NCBI RefSeq assembly: GCF_035942955.1
Contig: NZ_DASZCQ010000010.1
Location: forward strand, 16,512-80,511
DNA from: DASYTH01 sp035942955
GTDB taxonomy: Bacteria; Actinomycetota; Actinomycetes; Mycobacteriales; Pseudonocardiaceae
DNA length: 64,000 nucleotides
Reading direction: 5' to 3'
Part shown: piece by piece, positions 7,941-16,573 of the stretch
Numbering within the stretch: position 1 is the stretch's first letter
Layout: every line of letters begins with the position of its first letter
Notes under the pieces: generated by a model
What the model saw: the letters and a program-made list of their open reading frames with translations, nothing else
What the model was told of the DNA's origin: nothing
Database searches by the model: none
Position numbers and translations under genes: made by a program

Positions 7941-9355
7941 CCCCGGACGAGCTGCGCGAGCTGTTCCTGTTCGCCGACCTGACCGACGAGCAGCTCGCCT
8001 GGGTGGCCGAGACCGGCCGGGTCGAGGAGTTTCCGGCTGGCACCATGGTGACCACCGAGGGCGAGCCGGCGACCGGGTTCTACGTGCTGCTGTCCGGCAC
8101 GCTGTCGATGAGCCGGCTGGTCCGCGGGCAGTCTGTGGAGATCACCCGGTCCGACTACCGCGGCGCGTACACCGGGTCGGTGCAGTTCTACCTCGGGGAG
8201 GAGAACCCGCGCTACGGCGGCTCGACCAGGGCCGTCACCGACTGCACCTTCCTGGTGCTGCCCGCCGACGAGTTCGGCAAGCAGTTCCGGAAGTGGTTCC
8301 CGATGGCCGCGCACCTGCTCGCCGGCGTGGTGCTCGGCGGCCGCAACCGGGCGTCGGTGATCGGCCAGCGCGAGCGCCTGCTGGCCCTCGGCCGGCTGAC
8401 CGCCGGGCTGACCCACGAGCTCAACAACCCCGCGGCCGCCGCCAGCCGGGCCACCGAGGCGCTGCGCGAGCGGGTCGCCGGCATGCGGCACAAGCTGGCC
8501 GTCCTCGCCGGGTCCGATCTGGACGCCGTCCAGCTCAAGCGGCTCACCGCGATCCAGGAGGAGATCGTCGCCCGCATGACAACGCTGGAGCCACTGTCCC
8601 CTTTGGACGCCTCCGACCGGGAGGACGAGCTCGGCGACTGGCTCGACTCGCATGACGTGCCCAACGGCTGGGACCTCGCCCCCATCTTCGTCGGCGGCGG
8701 CGTGACGATCGCGGACCTGGAACGCCTCGAGTCCGAAGTGGACATCGAGCACCTGGTCGGCGCCATCCACTGGCTCGGCTACACCGTGGAGACCGAGACG
8801 TTGATCAACGAGGTGTGCGACGCCACCTCACGCATCTCCAAGCTGCTCGACTCCGCCAAGCAGTACTCCCAGCTCGACCGCACCCCGCACCAGTGGATCG
8901 ACGTCCACGACGGCCTGAACTCCACTCTGGTCATGTTCAACCACCGCTTCGCCGACGGCATCCGCGTCGTCAAGGACTACGACCGCAGCCTGCCGCAGAT
9001 CCCCGCCTACCCCGCCGAGCTCAACCAGGTCTGGACCAACCTCATCGACAACGCCCTCGACGCGATGGGCGCCGCCGGCACCCTCACCATCCGCACCGCG
9101 CTCGACGACCAGTCCGTCCTCGTCGAGATCTGCGACACCGGCCCCGGCGTCCCCGACAAGATCCGCGACCAGATCTTCGAACCCTTCTTCACCACCAAGG
9201 ACGTCGGCGAAGGCACCGGCCTGGGCCTGGACGTCTCCTGGCGGATCGTGGTCAACCGTCACCGCGGCGACCTCCGGGTGGTCTCGCGGCCGGGTGACAC
9301 CCGCTTCCAGGTCCGCCTCCCGCTCACCGAACCCCCGGAGGACCTCACCGCTTGA
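7937..9355 (+). CDS. Cyclic-nucleotide-domain sensor histidine kinase
   Basis: A 472-residue soluble kinase. Residues about 8-125 form a cNMP-binding/CRP-like sensor domain (FADLTDEQL, FPAGTMVTTEGEPATGFYVLLSG). A dimerisation helix follows with the H-box LTHELNNPA (His160), then a HATPase domain with N-box NLIDNALDAMG, G1 box DTGPGVPD, F box FEPFFTTK and G2 box GTGLGLDVSW. No membrane helix is seen. The ATG overlaps the stop of the receiver/flavoprotein gene (ATGA), so kinase and its receiver partner are made together; phosphotransfer from His160 to Asp62 of the partner is the obvious inference. The ligand of the sensor domain is unknown. Confidence 0.92.
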   Translation: MTPDELRELFLFADLTDEQLAWVAETGRVEEFPAGTMVTTEGEPATGFYVLLSGTLSMSRLVRGQSVEITRSDYRGAYTGSVQFYLGEENPRYGGSTRAVTDCTFLVLPADEFGKQFRKWFPMAAHLLAGVVLGGRNRASVIGQRERLLALGRLTAGLTHELNNPAAAASRATEALRERVAGMRHKLAVLAGSDLDAVQLKRLTAIQEEIVARMTTLEPLSPLDASDREDELGDWLDSHDVPNGWDLAPIFVGGGVTIADLERLESEVDIEHLVGAIHWLGYTVETETLINEVCDATSRISKLLDSAKQYSQLDRTPHQWIDVHDGLNSTLVMFNHRFADGIRVVKDYDRSLPQIPAYPAELNQVWTNLIDNALDAMGAAGTLTIRTALDDQSVLVEICDTGPGVPDKIRDQIFEPFFTTKDVGEGTGLGLDVSWRIVVNRHRGDLRVVSRPGDTRFQVRLPLTEPPEDLTA

Positions 9356-10535
9356 CCCGCGCCCGCACGGCCAGCACGGCGAGCGCCAACAACACCGGCC
9401 CGACGACCCGGGCGACCATGACGGTCCAACTACCCGCCGAGGTCAGCTGCTGCCCCGCATCCCGCAACACCACCGCCCCCAACGCGATCCGCGCCGACTG
9501 CTCCACCCTCGGGCCCGCCCACACGGGCTCGCCGGGCAGCCCGACGGTGAACAGCAGCACCGACACCGTGGCGATGACCACGACGAGCGCCGCGAGCGCC
9601 CGCGCGGCGCGCTGGCCGTAACCGGACAGCAGCCAGTAAGCGGTGAGGATCCACCGCTCCGATAACGGCGTCGCCGGCGACTGGCGGCGCATCTCCATCT
9701 CGCCGTAGTAGAAGTCGCCGGCGCCGGCCTCGTTCTTGCTGTCCTCAAAGGCTTTACGCAACGACCGGTACAGCCCGGCGACCCGGGCCGGCCCAGCCGC
9801 AACCGGTACCCCGAGGTGCGGGTGCTGCTGTTGGGTGAACGACAGATACTCCTCGGCCAACTTCTGGCGCCGCGTCCACCACCAGTGAGCACGCTCGGTG
9901 TTGAACCGGCAACGTCCCTCGAGGCGAAGCTGGTCCAGCCGGTGGGCGCCGGCGAACAGGCACCAGCTCAGGTCCACATTGACCAGTACGAGATTTCTGA
10001 CATCACAGCCGCGCAAGGAAAACAGCCTGACGCCCGTCCCAGCGAACCTCTCCTCCCATTCTCTGTCCCATTTGCCGCCTCGCGGCCACGGTGCGTAGCG
10101 GTGACTTGTCGCGATCATGGAGGTGTCGCCGAAGGTGGCCTCGGACGCGTCGACGGCGGCGTAGCTGACCTGCAGCCGCACACCGCCGACGAACTGGGTT
10201 CCCACGCACGACACATAGTCGGCCCGACCACCGATGTGCACCCAGCGCGCGAACTTGGCGCGGTCCAAGGTGAGCCGGTCACCCAGCAGCTCAACTTCTT
10301 CCACGTCTTCGAATTGAGCCTTGGTGAAGTCCAGGTGCCCGAACTCCCCGAGAGCTGGTATCAGCTGGGCCAGCAGGCTTGCGGTGACGGTTGTTCCCCG
10401 GGCGTCGAGATCAGCCTTTGGCTGCAGCGCATCCAGGAACTGCTCGAGCTGGTCACCGCTCAGGTGACCGAGGCAGCGATCGAACCCCTTGGCCTTGACG
10501 CCGGCGCAGGCCTCGACCTCGCAGGTCGGCCACAT
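9345..10535 (-). CDS. Membrane protein with N-terminal Cys/His cluster and pentapeptide-like region
   Basis: A 396-residue protein of unknown function. The N-terminus carries a CEVEAC...CLGH cluster (roughly residues 5-22) that could bind zinc. The centre (about 90-215) has irregular alternating hydrophobic/aspartate or arginine positions (LTLDRAKFARW, LVLVNVDLSWCLF) resembling degenerate pentapeptide repeats, and the last 120 residues hold two strong membrane helices before a basic tail (RARVKR). The gene converges on the histidine kinase with an 11-bp overlap. ATG at 10535 is chosen; a GTG two codons upstream is equally possible. Similar pentapeptide/two-helix proteins are scattered in actinobacteria without known role. 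Confidence 0.7.
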   Translation of the reverse strand: MWPTCEVEACAGVKAKGFDRCLGHLSGDQLEQFLDALQPKADLDARGTTVTASLLAQLIPALGEFGHLDFTKAQFEDVEEVELLGDRLTLDRAKFARWVHIGGRADYVSCVGTQFVGGVRLQVSYAAVDASEATFGDTSMIATSHRYAPWPRGGKWDREWEERFAGTGVRLFSLRGCDVRNLVLVNVDLSWCLFAGAHRLDQLRLEGRCRFNTERAHWWWTRRQKLAEEYLSFTQQQHPHLGVPVAAGPARVAGLYRSLRKAFEDSKNEAGAGDFYYGEMEMRRQSPATPLSERWILTAYWLLSGYGQRAARALAALVVVIATVSVLLFTVGLPGEPVWAGPRVEQSARIALGAVVLRDAGQQLTSAGSWTVMVARVVGPVLLALAVLAVRARVKR

Positions 10536-10579
10536 GGTCACGCTGACAGTGTGGCTCGGATGGGCTCCAATCGTATGAG

Positions 10580-12418
10580 TCAGCCGACCTTGGTGATCCT
10601 GTTCTGCGGGCCGGGGGCCACGGGGGCGCCGGCGCCGAGGTGGGCCACCAGCGCGTCGATGTCGAAGCCGGGGGCGGTGACGCGGTCGGCGCCGGCCGTG
10701 AGCCTTGTGAAGCCGTCGCCGCCGTTGGCAAGGAAGTCGTTGCTGGTGACCCGGTAGCTCGCGGCCGGGTCGATCGGGGTGCCGTCGAGGGACATCGCGG
10801 TGATCCTGTCGCCGGCGGCCCTTGTGCTGTCGTAGGACACCGCGAAGCCGGCGGAGATCTGCAGGATCCGTTGGACGGTTTGCCCGGCGAAGCCGACGAA
10901 CTGCTGCTCGAGGACCTCCTTGAGCTGAGCGCCGGTGAAGGTCTGGGTGACGACCAGGTTGTTGAACGGCTGCACGGTGAAGCCCTCGCCGTAGGTGACC
11001 TCGCCCGGCGCCTCGCCGCCGGGGGAGAAGGCGAAGCTGAGGTCGGCGCGGATACCGCCCGGGTTCATCAGGGCGATCTGCGCGCCGACCGACCGGGTGT
11101 AGGCGAGCTGGGCGTCGGCGATCACGTCCCCCAGCGCGCTCTCGCCGGCGGCGGTGGTGGCGCGGGTGATGTCGGAGGTGATCCGGCCGACCACGCGGTT
11201 GGCGATCGGGGCGACCGCGGTGCGGTACTTGTCGACGAGCACCTTGGCGTCCGGGTCGACCAGGTCGGGGTTGCGGATGAAGTTGCCGGCGGCGTCGCGC
11301 GCCCAGGAGCCGTCGGGGAGGCGGACGCCGTTCTCGACGATCACGTTGCGGGCGGCGATGCTGGTGAACTTCTTGGTGCGCCGGTCCAGCGTGAAGCCGA
11401 TGTCGGTGATCAGCGTGCCGTTGGAGCCGGCGCTGGTGACGACGGAGTTGGCGCCGGAGGAGTTCGGCAGCGCGCAGCTGTAGAAGCGGTGCGTGTGGCC
11501 GGAGACCACCAGCCCGTACTCGGGCCGCAGCCCGGCCACGATGTCGGTGATCGGGCCGGCGAAGTTGGCGCAGCTGGACGGATCCTGCGGCGTGGGCGGC
11601 GGGTTCTGCGCCCCGCCCTCGTGGATCAGCAGCACCAGCGACTTGATGCCCAGCCAGCGCAGCAGCTCGGCGTAGGAGTTCGCGGTCTGGATCTCGTCGA
11701 GGAAGTCGACGGTCTGGATGCCGGCGGGGTTGACGATGCTGGGCGTGCCCTTGAGCGTCATGCCGACGAAGCCGACCGGGACGCCCTGCACGATGCGGAT
11801 GTCGACCGGCGGCAGGATCGGCAGCCGGGTCTGCTTGTCCACCACGTTCGCCGACAGGTAGCGGAAGTCGGCCCCTTCGAAGCCGTCGCCGTCCTGGCAG
11901 CCGTCGGTGGGGTGGCAACCGCCGCGCTGCATCCGCTTGAGCTCGGTCACGCCTTCGTCGAACTCGTGGTTGCCGACCGACGTGACCTGCAGGCCGAGCT
12001 GGGACAGCGCCTCGATGCTCGGCTCGTCGTGGAACGCGGCGCTGATCAGCGGGGTGGCCCCGATCATGTCGCCGGCGCCCGCGGTGATCACCTTCTCGCC
12101 GTTGGCCTCGCCGGCCGCGCGCAGCCGCTTGACGTGCGTGGCCAGGTACTCCACCCCACCCGCCGGGTTGCCGTTGACCAGGCCGCCGCTGCCCACCGGA
12201 GGCTCGAGCGCGCCGTGGAAGTCGTTGAACGACAGGATGCGACCCTTGGCGACCGATCCTCGCGCCGACTCGTCGTAGCTGACCAGCACCGGTGACAGCG
12301 GCGTCCACTTCTCCGGTGCCGGGGTCGACGGCACGGACACCAGCGGCACCGCGAGCAGAAACCCACCGGCGAGCGCGGGCGCCACGGCGTGGCGGAGCAG
12401 GGACTTCAGACGGGACAC
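10580..12418 (-). CDS. Secreted bifunctional UDP-sugar hydrolase/5'-nucleotidase
   Basis: A 612-residue exported metallophosphoesterase. A signal peptide (SRLKSLLRHAVAPALAGGF and following hydrophobic residues, cleaved near residue 33) precedes the calcineurin-like domain, whose metal ligands are visible in FNDFHG (64-69), GAGDMIGA (114-121), GNHEFDEG (149-156) and GHTH (307-310). The C-terminal 5'-nucleotidase domain contains NPGGIRADL and the substrate-binding F-N-L motif PFNNLVVTQTFTG, ending with the NDFLANGGDGF motif. It liberates nucleosides and phosphate from extracellular nucleotides. GTG at 12418 is chosen because GGAGG lies 6 nt upstream and the signal peptide starts there; earlier in-frame starts have neither. 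Confidence 0.93.
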   Translation of the reverse strand: MSRLKSLLRHAVAPALAGGFLLAVPLVSVPSTPAPEKWTPLSPVLVSYDESARGSVAKGRILSFNDFHGALEPPVGSGGLVNGNPAGGVEYLATHVKRLRAAGEANGEKVITAGAGDMIGATPLISAAFHDEPSIEALSQLGLQVTSVGNHEFDEGVTELKRMQRGGCHPTDGCQDGDGFEGADFRYLSANVVDKQTRLPILPPVDIRIVQGVPVGFVGMTLKGTPSIVNPAGIQTVDFLDEIQTANSYAELLRWLGIKSLVLLIHEGGAQNPPPTPQDPSSCANFAGPITDIVAGLRPEYGLVVSGHTHRFYSCALPNSSGANSVVTSAGSNGTLITDIGFTLDRRTKKFTSIAARNVIVENGVRLPDGSWARDAAGNFIRNPDLVDPDAKVLVDKYRTAVAPIANRVVGRITSDITRATTAAGESALGDVIADAQLAYTRSVGAQIALMNPGGIRADLSFAFSPGGEAPGEVTYGEGFTVQPFNNLVVTQTFTGAQLKEVLEQQFVGFAGQTVQRILQISAGFAVSYDSTRAAGDRITAMSLDGTPIDPAASYRVTSNDFLANGGDGFTRLTAGADRVTAPGFDIDALVAHLGAGAPVAPGPQNRITKVG

Positions 12419-12582
12419 GATTCGCCTCCATCGCACCGGGCTGTGCACAACGGGTTGCATCCTGCCTTCCCATAGTGGCCCGTGCATAGCCTCCGGATGA
12501 CCTGTCATCGAACGGTTGCTCGCCTGGTCACGGAGCCGGTCCGAGCACCGACGGTGCGTTGCCGATTAAGACGTGGTCCCGT

Positions 12583-12588
12583 GGGTAT
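12583..12588 (+). promoter_or_regulatory. GGGTAT hexamer resembling a SigF/SigB-type -10 element
   Basis: GGGTAT lies 40 nt upstream of the CsbD start codon, which suits the stress-sigma promoters that usually drive CsbD-family genes. A matching GTTT-type -35 at the right spacing is not clear, so this is tentative. Confidence 0.3.
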
Positions 12589-12628
12589 GCCACTGAACGT
12601 AACCACGATAAGAGTGGAGGCAACGCCA

Positions 12629-12868
12629 ATGACTGAGCGGCACACTGGCCCCGCCGAGGGCGTGAAGGGTGTCGTCGAGGACCTCAAGGGCAAGGTCAAG
12701 GAGGCCGTCGGCGCCCTGAGCGGTGACCGGTCCAAGGAGCGTGAGGGCGAGGCGCAGCAGGACAAGGCCGCGTCCCAGCGGGAGGCCGCCGGGCGCGAGG
12801 CGCAGGCCGAGAAGGCCCGTGCCGAGGCCGAGATGCACGAGACTCGCCAGCGCTTCGAGCAGCAGTAA
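12629..12868 (+). CDS. CsbD-family stress-response protein
   Basis: A 79-residue very hydrophilic protein. The CsbD signature lies at residues 9-35: EGVKGVVEDLKGKVKEAVGA followed by LSGDRS. The second half is a charged helix rich in Ala, Glu, Lys and Gln. Members are small cytoplasmic proteins induced by general stress; molecular function is poorly known. GTGGAGG precedes the ATG by about 9 nt. It is divergent from the 5'-nucleotidase and convergent with the SDR gene, so it is probably transcribed alone. Confidence 0.9.
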   Translation: MTERHTGPAEGVKGVVEDLKGKVKEAVGALSGDRSKEREGEAQQDKAASQREAAGREAQAEKARAEAEMHETRQRFEQQ

Positions 12869-12871
12869 CCG

Positions 12872-13726
12872 TCAACCCGGCAGGGTCTCCCCGCCAAGCG
12901 GGGCAAGGACCTCGCCGGTGTAGTAGGAGGACATCCGTTCGGCGGCAAGGAAGATGTAGGTCGGAGCGATCTCGTCCGGCTGGGCCGGCCGCCCGAGCGG
13001 AGTCCGTTCCCCGAACTTCTCGACGTGCCCCGGGTCGAAAGTGGACGGTATCAACGGCGTCCACACCGGACCCGGGGCCACGCAGTTCACCCGGATTCCC
13101 CGCTCCGCCAATGCCTGCGCCATCGAGTACGTCCACGCGATGATGGCGCCCTTCGTGGCCGAGTAGTCGATCAGCTGCTTGTGCCCGCGCAGCCCGTTCA
13201 CCGAAGCGGTGTTGATGATCGCCGCGTCCTTGCCGAGAAACGGAAGCGCGGCCGCGGTCACCCGGAAGTAGCTGTGCAGGTTCACCTCGAACGTGCGCAG
13301 CCACTGCTCCTCGGTGAGCTCCTCGGGCGAGTCGACCGGCCGTTGCATGGCGACGTTGTTCACCAGCACGTCGAGCCCGTGCAGATGATGCACGGTCTGC
13401 TCGACGACGTCGCGGCAGTGCGCCGCGTCCCCGAGGTCGCCGGGCAGCAGCACGCAGTCCCGCCCGGTCGCCCGGACCAGATCCGCGGTCCGCTCGGCGT
13501 CCTCGTGCTCGGACAGGTACGCGATCGCGACGCTGGCCCCCTCCTTGGCGAAGCCGACGGCCACCGCCCGGCCGATTCCCGAGTCGCCGCCGGTGATCAA
13601 CGCGCGGCGGCCGGCAAGCAGCCCGCGCCCGGTGTAGTCGTCCATCGAGTCCCGCGGCTGCGGGCGCATCGCCCCGGTCTCACCCGGCGGTTCCTGCTGC
13701 TGCGGCGGAAGGTTCGTGTCGGCCAT
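12872..13726 (-). CDS. SDR-family oxidoreductase (YhdF/glucose dehydrogenase-like)
   Basis: A 284-residue short-chain dehydrogenase with a 30-residue N-terminal extension typical of the stress-associated YhdF/YhxC group. The cofactor motif is TGGDSGIG (45-52), the NNVA motif follows near 123, and the catalytic residues are S175, Y188 and K192 in YSATK. The C-terminal TGEVLAPLGGE strand is also family-typical. Substrate is unknown. It ends 4 bp after the CsbD stop in convergent orientation, and CsbD/SDR proximity fits a general-stress island. Start ATG gives the full family N-terminus. Confidence 0.9.
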   Translation of the reverse strand: MADTNLPPQQQEPPGETGAMRPQPRDSMDDYTGRGLLAGRRALITGGDSGIGRAVAVGFAKEGASVAIAYLSEHEDAERTADLVRATGRDCVLLPGDLGDAAHCRDVVEQTVHHLHGLDVLVNNVAMQRPVDSPEELTEEQWLRTFEVNLHSYFRVTAAALPFLGKDAAIINTASVNGLRGHKQLIDYSATKGAIIAWTYSMAQALAERGIRVNCVAPGPVWTPLIPSTFDPGHVEKFGERTPLGRPAQPDEIAPTYIFLAAERMSSYYTGEVLAPLGGETLPG

Positions 13727-13779
13727 GCCGCACGGATAGCCGGCCTGAACGGGCACAAACACGCCGGCGCCTGGCGGCC

Positions 13780-13785
13780 TAGGCT
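13780..13785 (+). promoter_or_regulatory. -10 element, probable leaderless promoter of the DUF2277 gene
   Basis: TAGGCT ends 7 nt before the ATG at 13793; no ribosome binding site is present between them. Confidence 0.45.
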
Positions 13786-13792
13786 GGGATCC

Positions 13793-14065
13793 ATGTGCCG
13801 AAACATCACCACGCTGCGTGGGCTGGAGCCGCCGGCCACCGCCGAGGAGATCGAGGCGGCGGCCCGGCAGTACGTGCGCAAGGTCAGCGGCGTCCAGTCG
13901 GTCTCCGACGCCACCAGGGACGCGTTCGAGGCCGCGGTGGCCGAGGTGGCCGCCGTGACCACCCGGCTGCTCGCCGAGCTGCCCGCCCGCCGCCAGCCGC
14001 CAACCACCGTTCCGCCGCTGCGCCGCCCGGAGGTTCGGGCCAGAATCGCCGCGAGAAACCGGTAG
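13793..14065 (+). CDS. DUF2277 family protein
   Basis: A 90-residue protein starting MCRNITTLRGLEPPATAEEI, the near-invariant opening of DUF2277, followed by AARQYVRKVSG and a long amphipathic helix. Function is unknown; the early Cys-Arg-Asn-Ile motif is the strongest conserved feature. It probably forms a unit with the dihydrofolate-reductase-like gene 13 bp downstream, and appears to be transcribed from a leaderless promoter. Confidence 0.85.
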   Translation: MCRNITTLRGLEPPATAEEIEAAARQYVRKVSGVQSVSDATRDAFEAAVAEVAAVTTRLLAELPARRQPPTTVPPLRRPEVRARIAARNR

Positions 14066-14078
14066 GAGGAGGCACGTC

Positions 14079-14645
14079 GTGCGCACGTTCAAGCTTCAGG
14101 TCCAGATCACGGTGGACGGCTACATGGGCGGCCCGAACGGCGAGATGGACTGGACCACGTTCCCGTGGACCGACGACATCGAGGCCTACACCACCGCTCT
14201 GGGTGAATCGGTCGACCTCATCGTGCTGGGCCGCAAGCTCGCCGAGGGATTCATCCCGGCATGGGCGGCCGGGCCCGAGGGCGAGGACCAGGAGTCCATC
14301 GACTGGATGAACAACACGCCCAAGGTGGTGATCTCCGACAGCCTCACCGAATCCCCCTGGGACAACGCCACCGTGGCCGGCGGCGACCTCGCCGAGACGG
14401 TGCACCGGCTCAAGTCGGAGCCCGGCGGCGACATCATCACCTACGGCGGCAGCACGCTGGCGTCGAACCTGATCGCCAAGGACCTGCTCGACGAGCTGCA
14501 CCTGTTCGTCAACCCGGTCGCGATCGGCGCCGGGCTGCCGGTATTCCCCGACGTCGGCGGCCCCCGGCACCTGCGCCTGGTCAACGCGCAGTCCTTCGAC
14601 TGCGGAATCACCGTGCTGCACTACCAACCGAAGCGCTCGGACTAG
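14079..14645 (+). CDS. Dihydrofolate reductase-family (RibD C-terminal-like) protein
   Basis: A 188-residue protein of the YwjB/YyaP branch of the DHFR/RibD-C superfamily. Visible features are the opening VQITVDGYMGGPNGEMDW, LIVLGRKLAEGF near residue 48, VVISDSLTES, and the nucleotide-binding GDIITYGGSTLASNLI motif near 117-132, ending in VNPVAIGAGLPVF. These proteins bind NADPH; their substrates are mostly unknown. AGGAGG lies 7-8 nt upstream of the GTG start. The 3' end overlaps the convergent methyltransferase gene by 4 bp. Confidence 0.9.
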   Translation: MRTFKLQVQITVDGYMGGPNGEMDWTTFPWTDDIEAYTTALGESVDLIVLGRKLAEGFIPAWAAGPEGEDQESIDWMNNTPKVVISDSLTESPWDNATVAGGDLAETVHRLKSEPGGDIITYGGSTLASNLIAKDLLDELHLFVNPVAIGAGLPVFPDVGGPRHLRLVNAQSFDCGITVLHYQPKRSD

Positions 14646-15505
14646 GGCTTGCGGCCGACACCGGCCCAGATCACGGCCTCGTTGGGCCGGTCGAACTCGA
14701 TCACGGGCGAGGTCGGGCCGGTCTCCTCCGGGTGCCAGTCCGGGGTCCACCCCATGCCAGGGGGAACCAAGTCGAAGTTTCCGAGCAGCTCCCGGATCTC
14801 CGCGTGGGAACGCCAGATCACCGGGCTGCTCGAGGTGTCGTACATCCGCTTGAGCTCGACCAGCTTGTCGGCGATGTCGTCGGGCACGTCCTCGTCGGTG
14901 ATGTGGGACACGGCAAGGTACGACCCGGGGGGAAGCAGTTCCCGGTAGCGGGCGACCGCGCGTGGGCCGACGTCGACGCCGTCCGGACCGGGTTGCTGGA
15001 CGTGCAGCACCGCGATCAGCAGCAGCGCTATCGGCTCGTCGAGGTCGATCACGCCGGTCTCGATCACCCGCTGCCACAGCCGATCCGGGTTGCGCAGGTC
15101 GGCGTTGATCGCCGCATGCCGCTTGGGGTCGCCGTGCTGCTCGAGCAGCACCTGAGAATGCGCCACCGCGACCGGTTCGTTGTCGACGTACACGACCTTC
15201 GAGTCGGGTGCGATCTCGTCGGCCACCTGATGGGTGTTGCCCATGGTGGGCACCCCGGAGCCGATGTCGATGAACTGCCGGACCCCGAGGCGGACCAGGT
15301 GCCGCACCACCCGGTGCAGGTACAGCCGGTTCGCGATGGCGATCGGCCGGAGCAGCGGGAACGCGGCCAGGACCCGCTCGCCGAATTCGCGGTCGATCGC
15401 CCAGTTCGCGGTTCCGCCGAGATACCAGTCGTACACCCGGGCGACGCTGGGGCGGTCGAGGTCAACTCCCTGGGGCGGAAACGGGTCCTGCTCGGATTCG
15501 GTCAC
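14642..15505 (-). CDS. SAM-dependent methyltransferase, DUF574 type (Methyltransf_19)
   Basis: A 287-residue protein of an actinobacteria-specific methyltransferase-like family. The signature opening is DLDRPSVARVYDWYLGGTANW, followed by RFIDIGSG-type SAM motif (QFIDIGSGVPTMGN near residue 96-109), YVDNEPVAVAHSQ (motif II) and PIALLLIAVLHV. The reaction is unknown; many copies occur per genome, often beside XRE/DUF397 regulator pairs, as here. Start GTG has AAAGGGATC upstream. Confidence 0.9.
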   Translation of the reverse strand: MTESEQDPFPPQGVDLDRPSVARVYDWYLGGTANWAIDREFGERVLAAFPLLRPIAIANRLYLHRVVRHLVRLGVRQFIDIGSGVPTMGNTHQVADEIAPDSKVVYVDNEPVAVAHSQVLLEQHGDPKRHAAINADLRNPDRLWQRVIETGVIDLDEPIALLLIAVLHVQQPGPDGVDVGPRAVARYRELLPPGSYLAVSHITDEDVPDDIADKLVELKRMYDTSSSPVIWRSHAEIRELLGNFDLVPPGMGWTPDWHPEETGPTSPVIEFDRPNEAVIWAGVGRKP

Positions 15506-15548
15506 GTGCTGATCCCTTTCACCCCGGACTCGTCTTGCCTACGCATCG

Positions 15549-16406
15549 TCACACCTGCACCTGGGCCCGGAGATCCTGGGCGAGCTTCTCCAGGAACTCG
15601 GCGGTCTCGTTGCGCTCGAGCGCCGCGCCGCGCAGCCGGTCCCAGGCGTCGACGAACAGCTCGAAGTCACCCTCGTCGTCGATGTAGGTACCCCCGGCCG
15701 CATGCTCGATGAAGACGAAGTCCCTCGTGGCGTCCGAGAACCGCATGATCGTGAAGTCGTTGGGAACGAACGAGAGCCGGGTGTCGAACGGGAGAACGTG
15801 GATGAACGTCCGCGGGTAGGACTTCTCGAGCTCGAGCAGGTGCTGGACCTGGTCGAGTGCCACCGACGGGCTCGGGCCGCCCGGCATCCGGCGAAACGCG
15901 GCCTCACCGAGAATGAAGCGATAGAAGGGCGGGCGCTTGAGCTCGAAGACTTGCTTGCGCTCCAACCGGTTGCGCACCAGCGCGGTCACATCGGTCGCCC
16001 TGGCCTCGCTGAACTGCTTGAGCATGTAGTGCTCGGACTGAAGCGGTCCCGGTATGCGTTCGCCGTGCCAGCTGAGGATCTCCGAGGCCGCGGGCTCGAG
16101 GTCGGTGAAGGTGCGGAACCAGTGCGGCACCGCCGATCGGTACCCGGACCACTGGCCCCGCTGGCCACTCGTGCGGGCCAGCGCCGTCATCATGTCGGCC
16201 TCGGTCTTGCTGGTGCCGAAGGCCTCGAGCATCTGCCTGAGGTCGGACAGCTTGACCGAGACGGCGCCGTTCTCGATCTTGTTGATCTTCGCCTGCCCGC
16301 AGCCGAGCAGCGCGGCGACTTCCTGCTGGGTCATCCCGGCCGCCACCCTGGCGCGGCGGATCTCGTTGCCGAGCTGCCGGCGCCGCGACGTGACCGTGCT
16401 GGACAC
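15549..16406 (-). CDS. XRE-family regulator with DUF5753 sensor domain
   Basis: A 285-residue protein. The helix-turn-helix lies at residues about 10-65 (LGNEIRRARVAAGMTQQEVAALLG, then INKIENGAVSVKL), and the rest is the DUF5753 domain with WFRTFTDLEPAASEI, PGPLQSEHYM and the final FVDAWDRLRGAAL motif. This is the WhiJ-like regulator family of actinobacteria, which acts with a small DUF397 partner in developmental control. The GTG at 16406 is preferred (GGAG 6 nt upstream) over an in-frame TTG at 16448. The DUF397 gene follows upstream on the same strand, and GAATAATC half-sites lie upstream of both genes. Confidence 0.9.
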   Translation of the reverse strand: MSSTVTSRRRQLGNEIRRARVAAGMTQQEVAALLGCGQAKINKIENGAVSVKLSDLRQMLEAFGTSKTEADMMTALARTSGQRGQWSGYRSAVPHWFRTFTDLEPAASEILSWHGERIPGPLQSEHYMLKQFSEARATDVTALVRNRLERKQVFELKRPPFYRFILGEAAFRRMPGGPSPSVALDQVQHLLELEKSYPRTFIHVLPFDTRLSFVPNDFTIMRFSDATRDFVFIEHAAGGTYIDDEGDFELFVDAWDRLRGAALERNETAEFLEKLAQDLRAQVQV

Positions 16407-16545
16407 GGGTCTCCGCTCTTCACTCCAGGTATCGACGGGTGGCGTCAATGTAATGCATTCCGCACTCGGACCGCTCCGACGAGCATGGCCGGCGCCGGCC
16501 AGGCATGCTCCGCACAGAGAATAATCGCCGACCGCGGTCGAAGTC

Positions 16546-16573
16546 GTTAGGCGTTAGGCGTTAGGCGTTAGGC
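16546..16573. repeat. Four perfect tandem copies of a 7-bp unit
   Basis: GTTAGGC occurs four times head to tail. The final copies contain the stop codon of the DUF397 gene (TAA on the minus strand at 16568-16570), so copy-number change would alter only sequence at or behind the stop. Confidence 0.9.
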
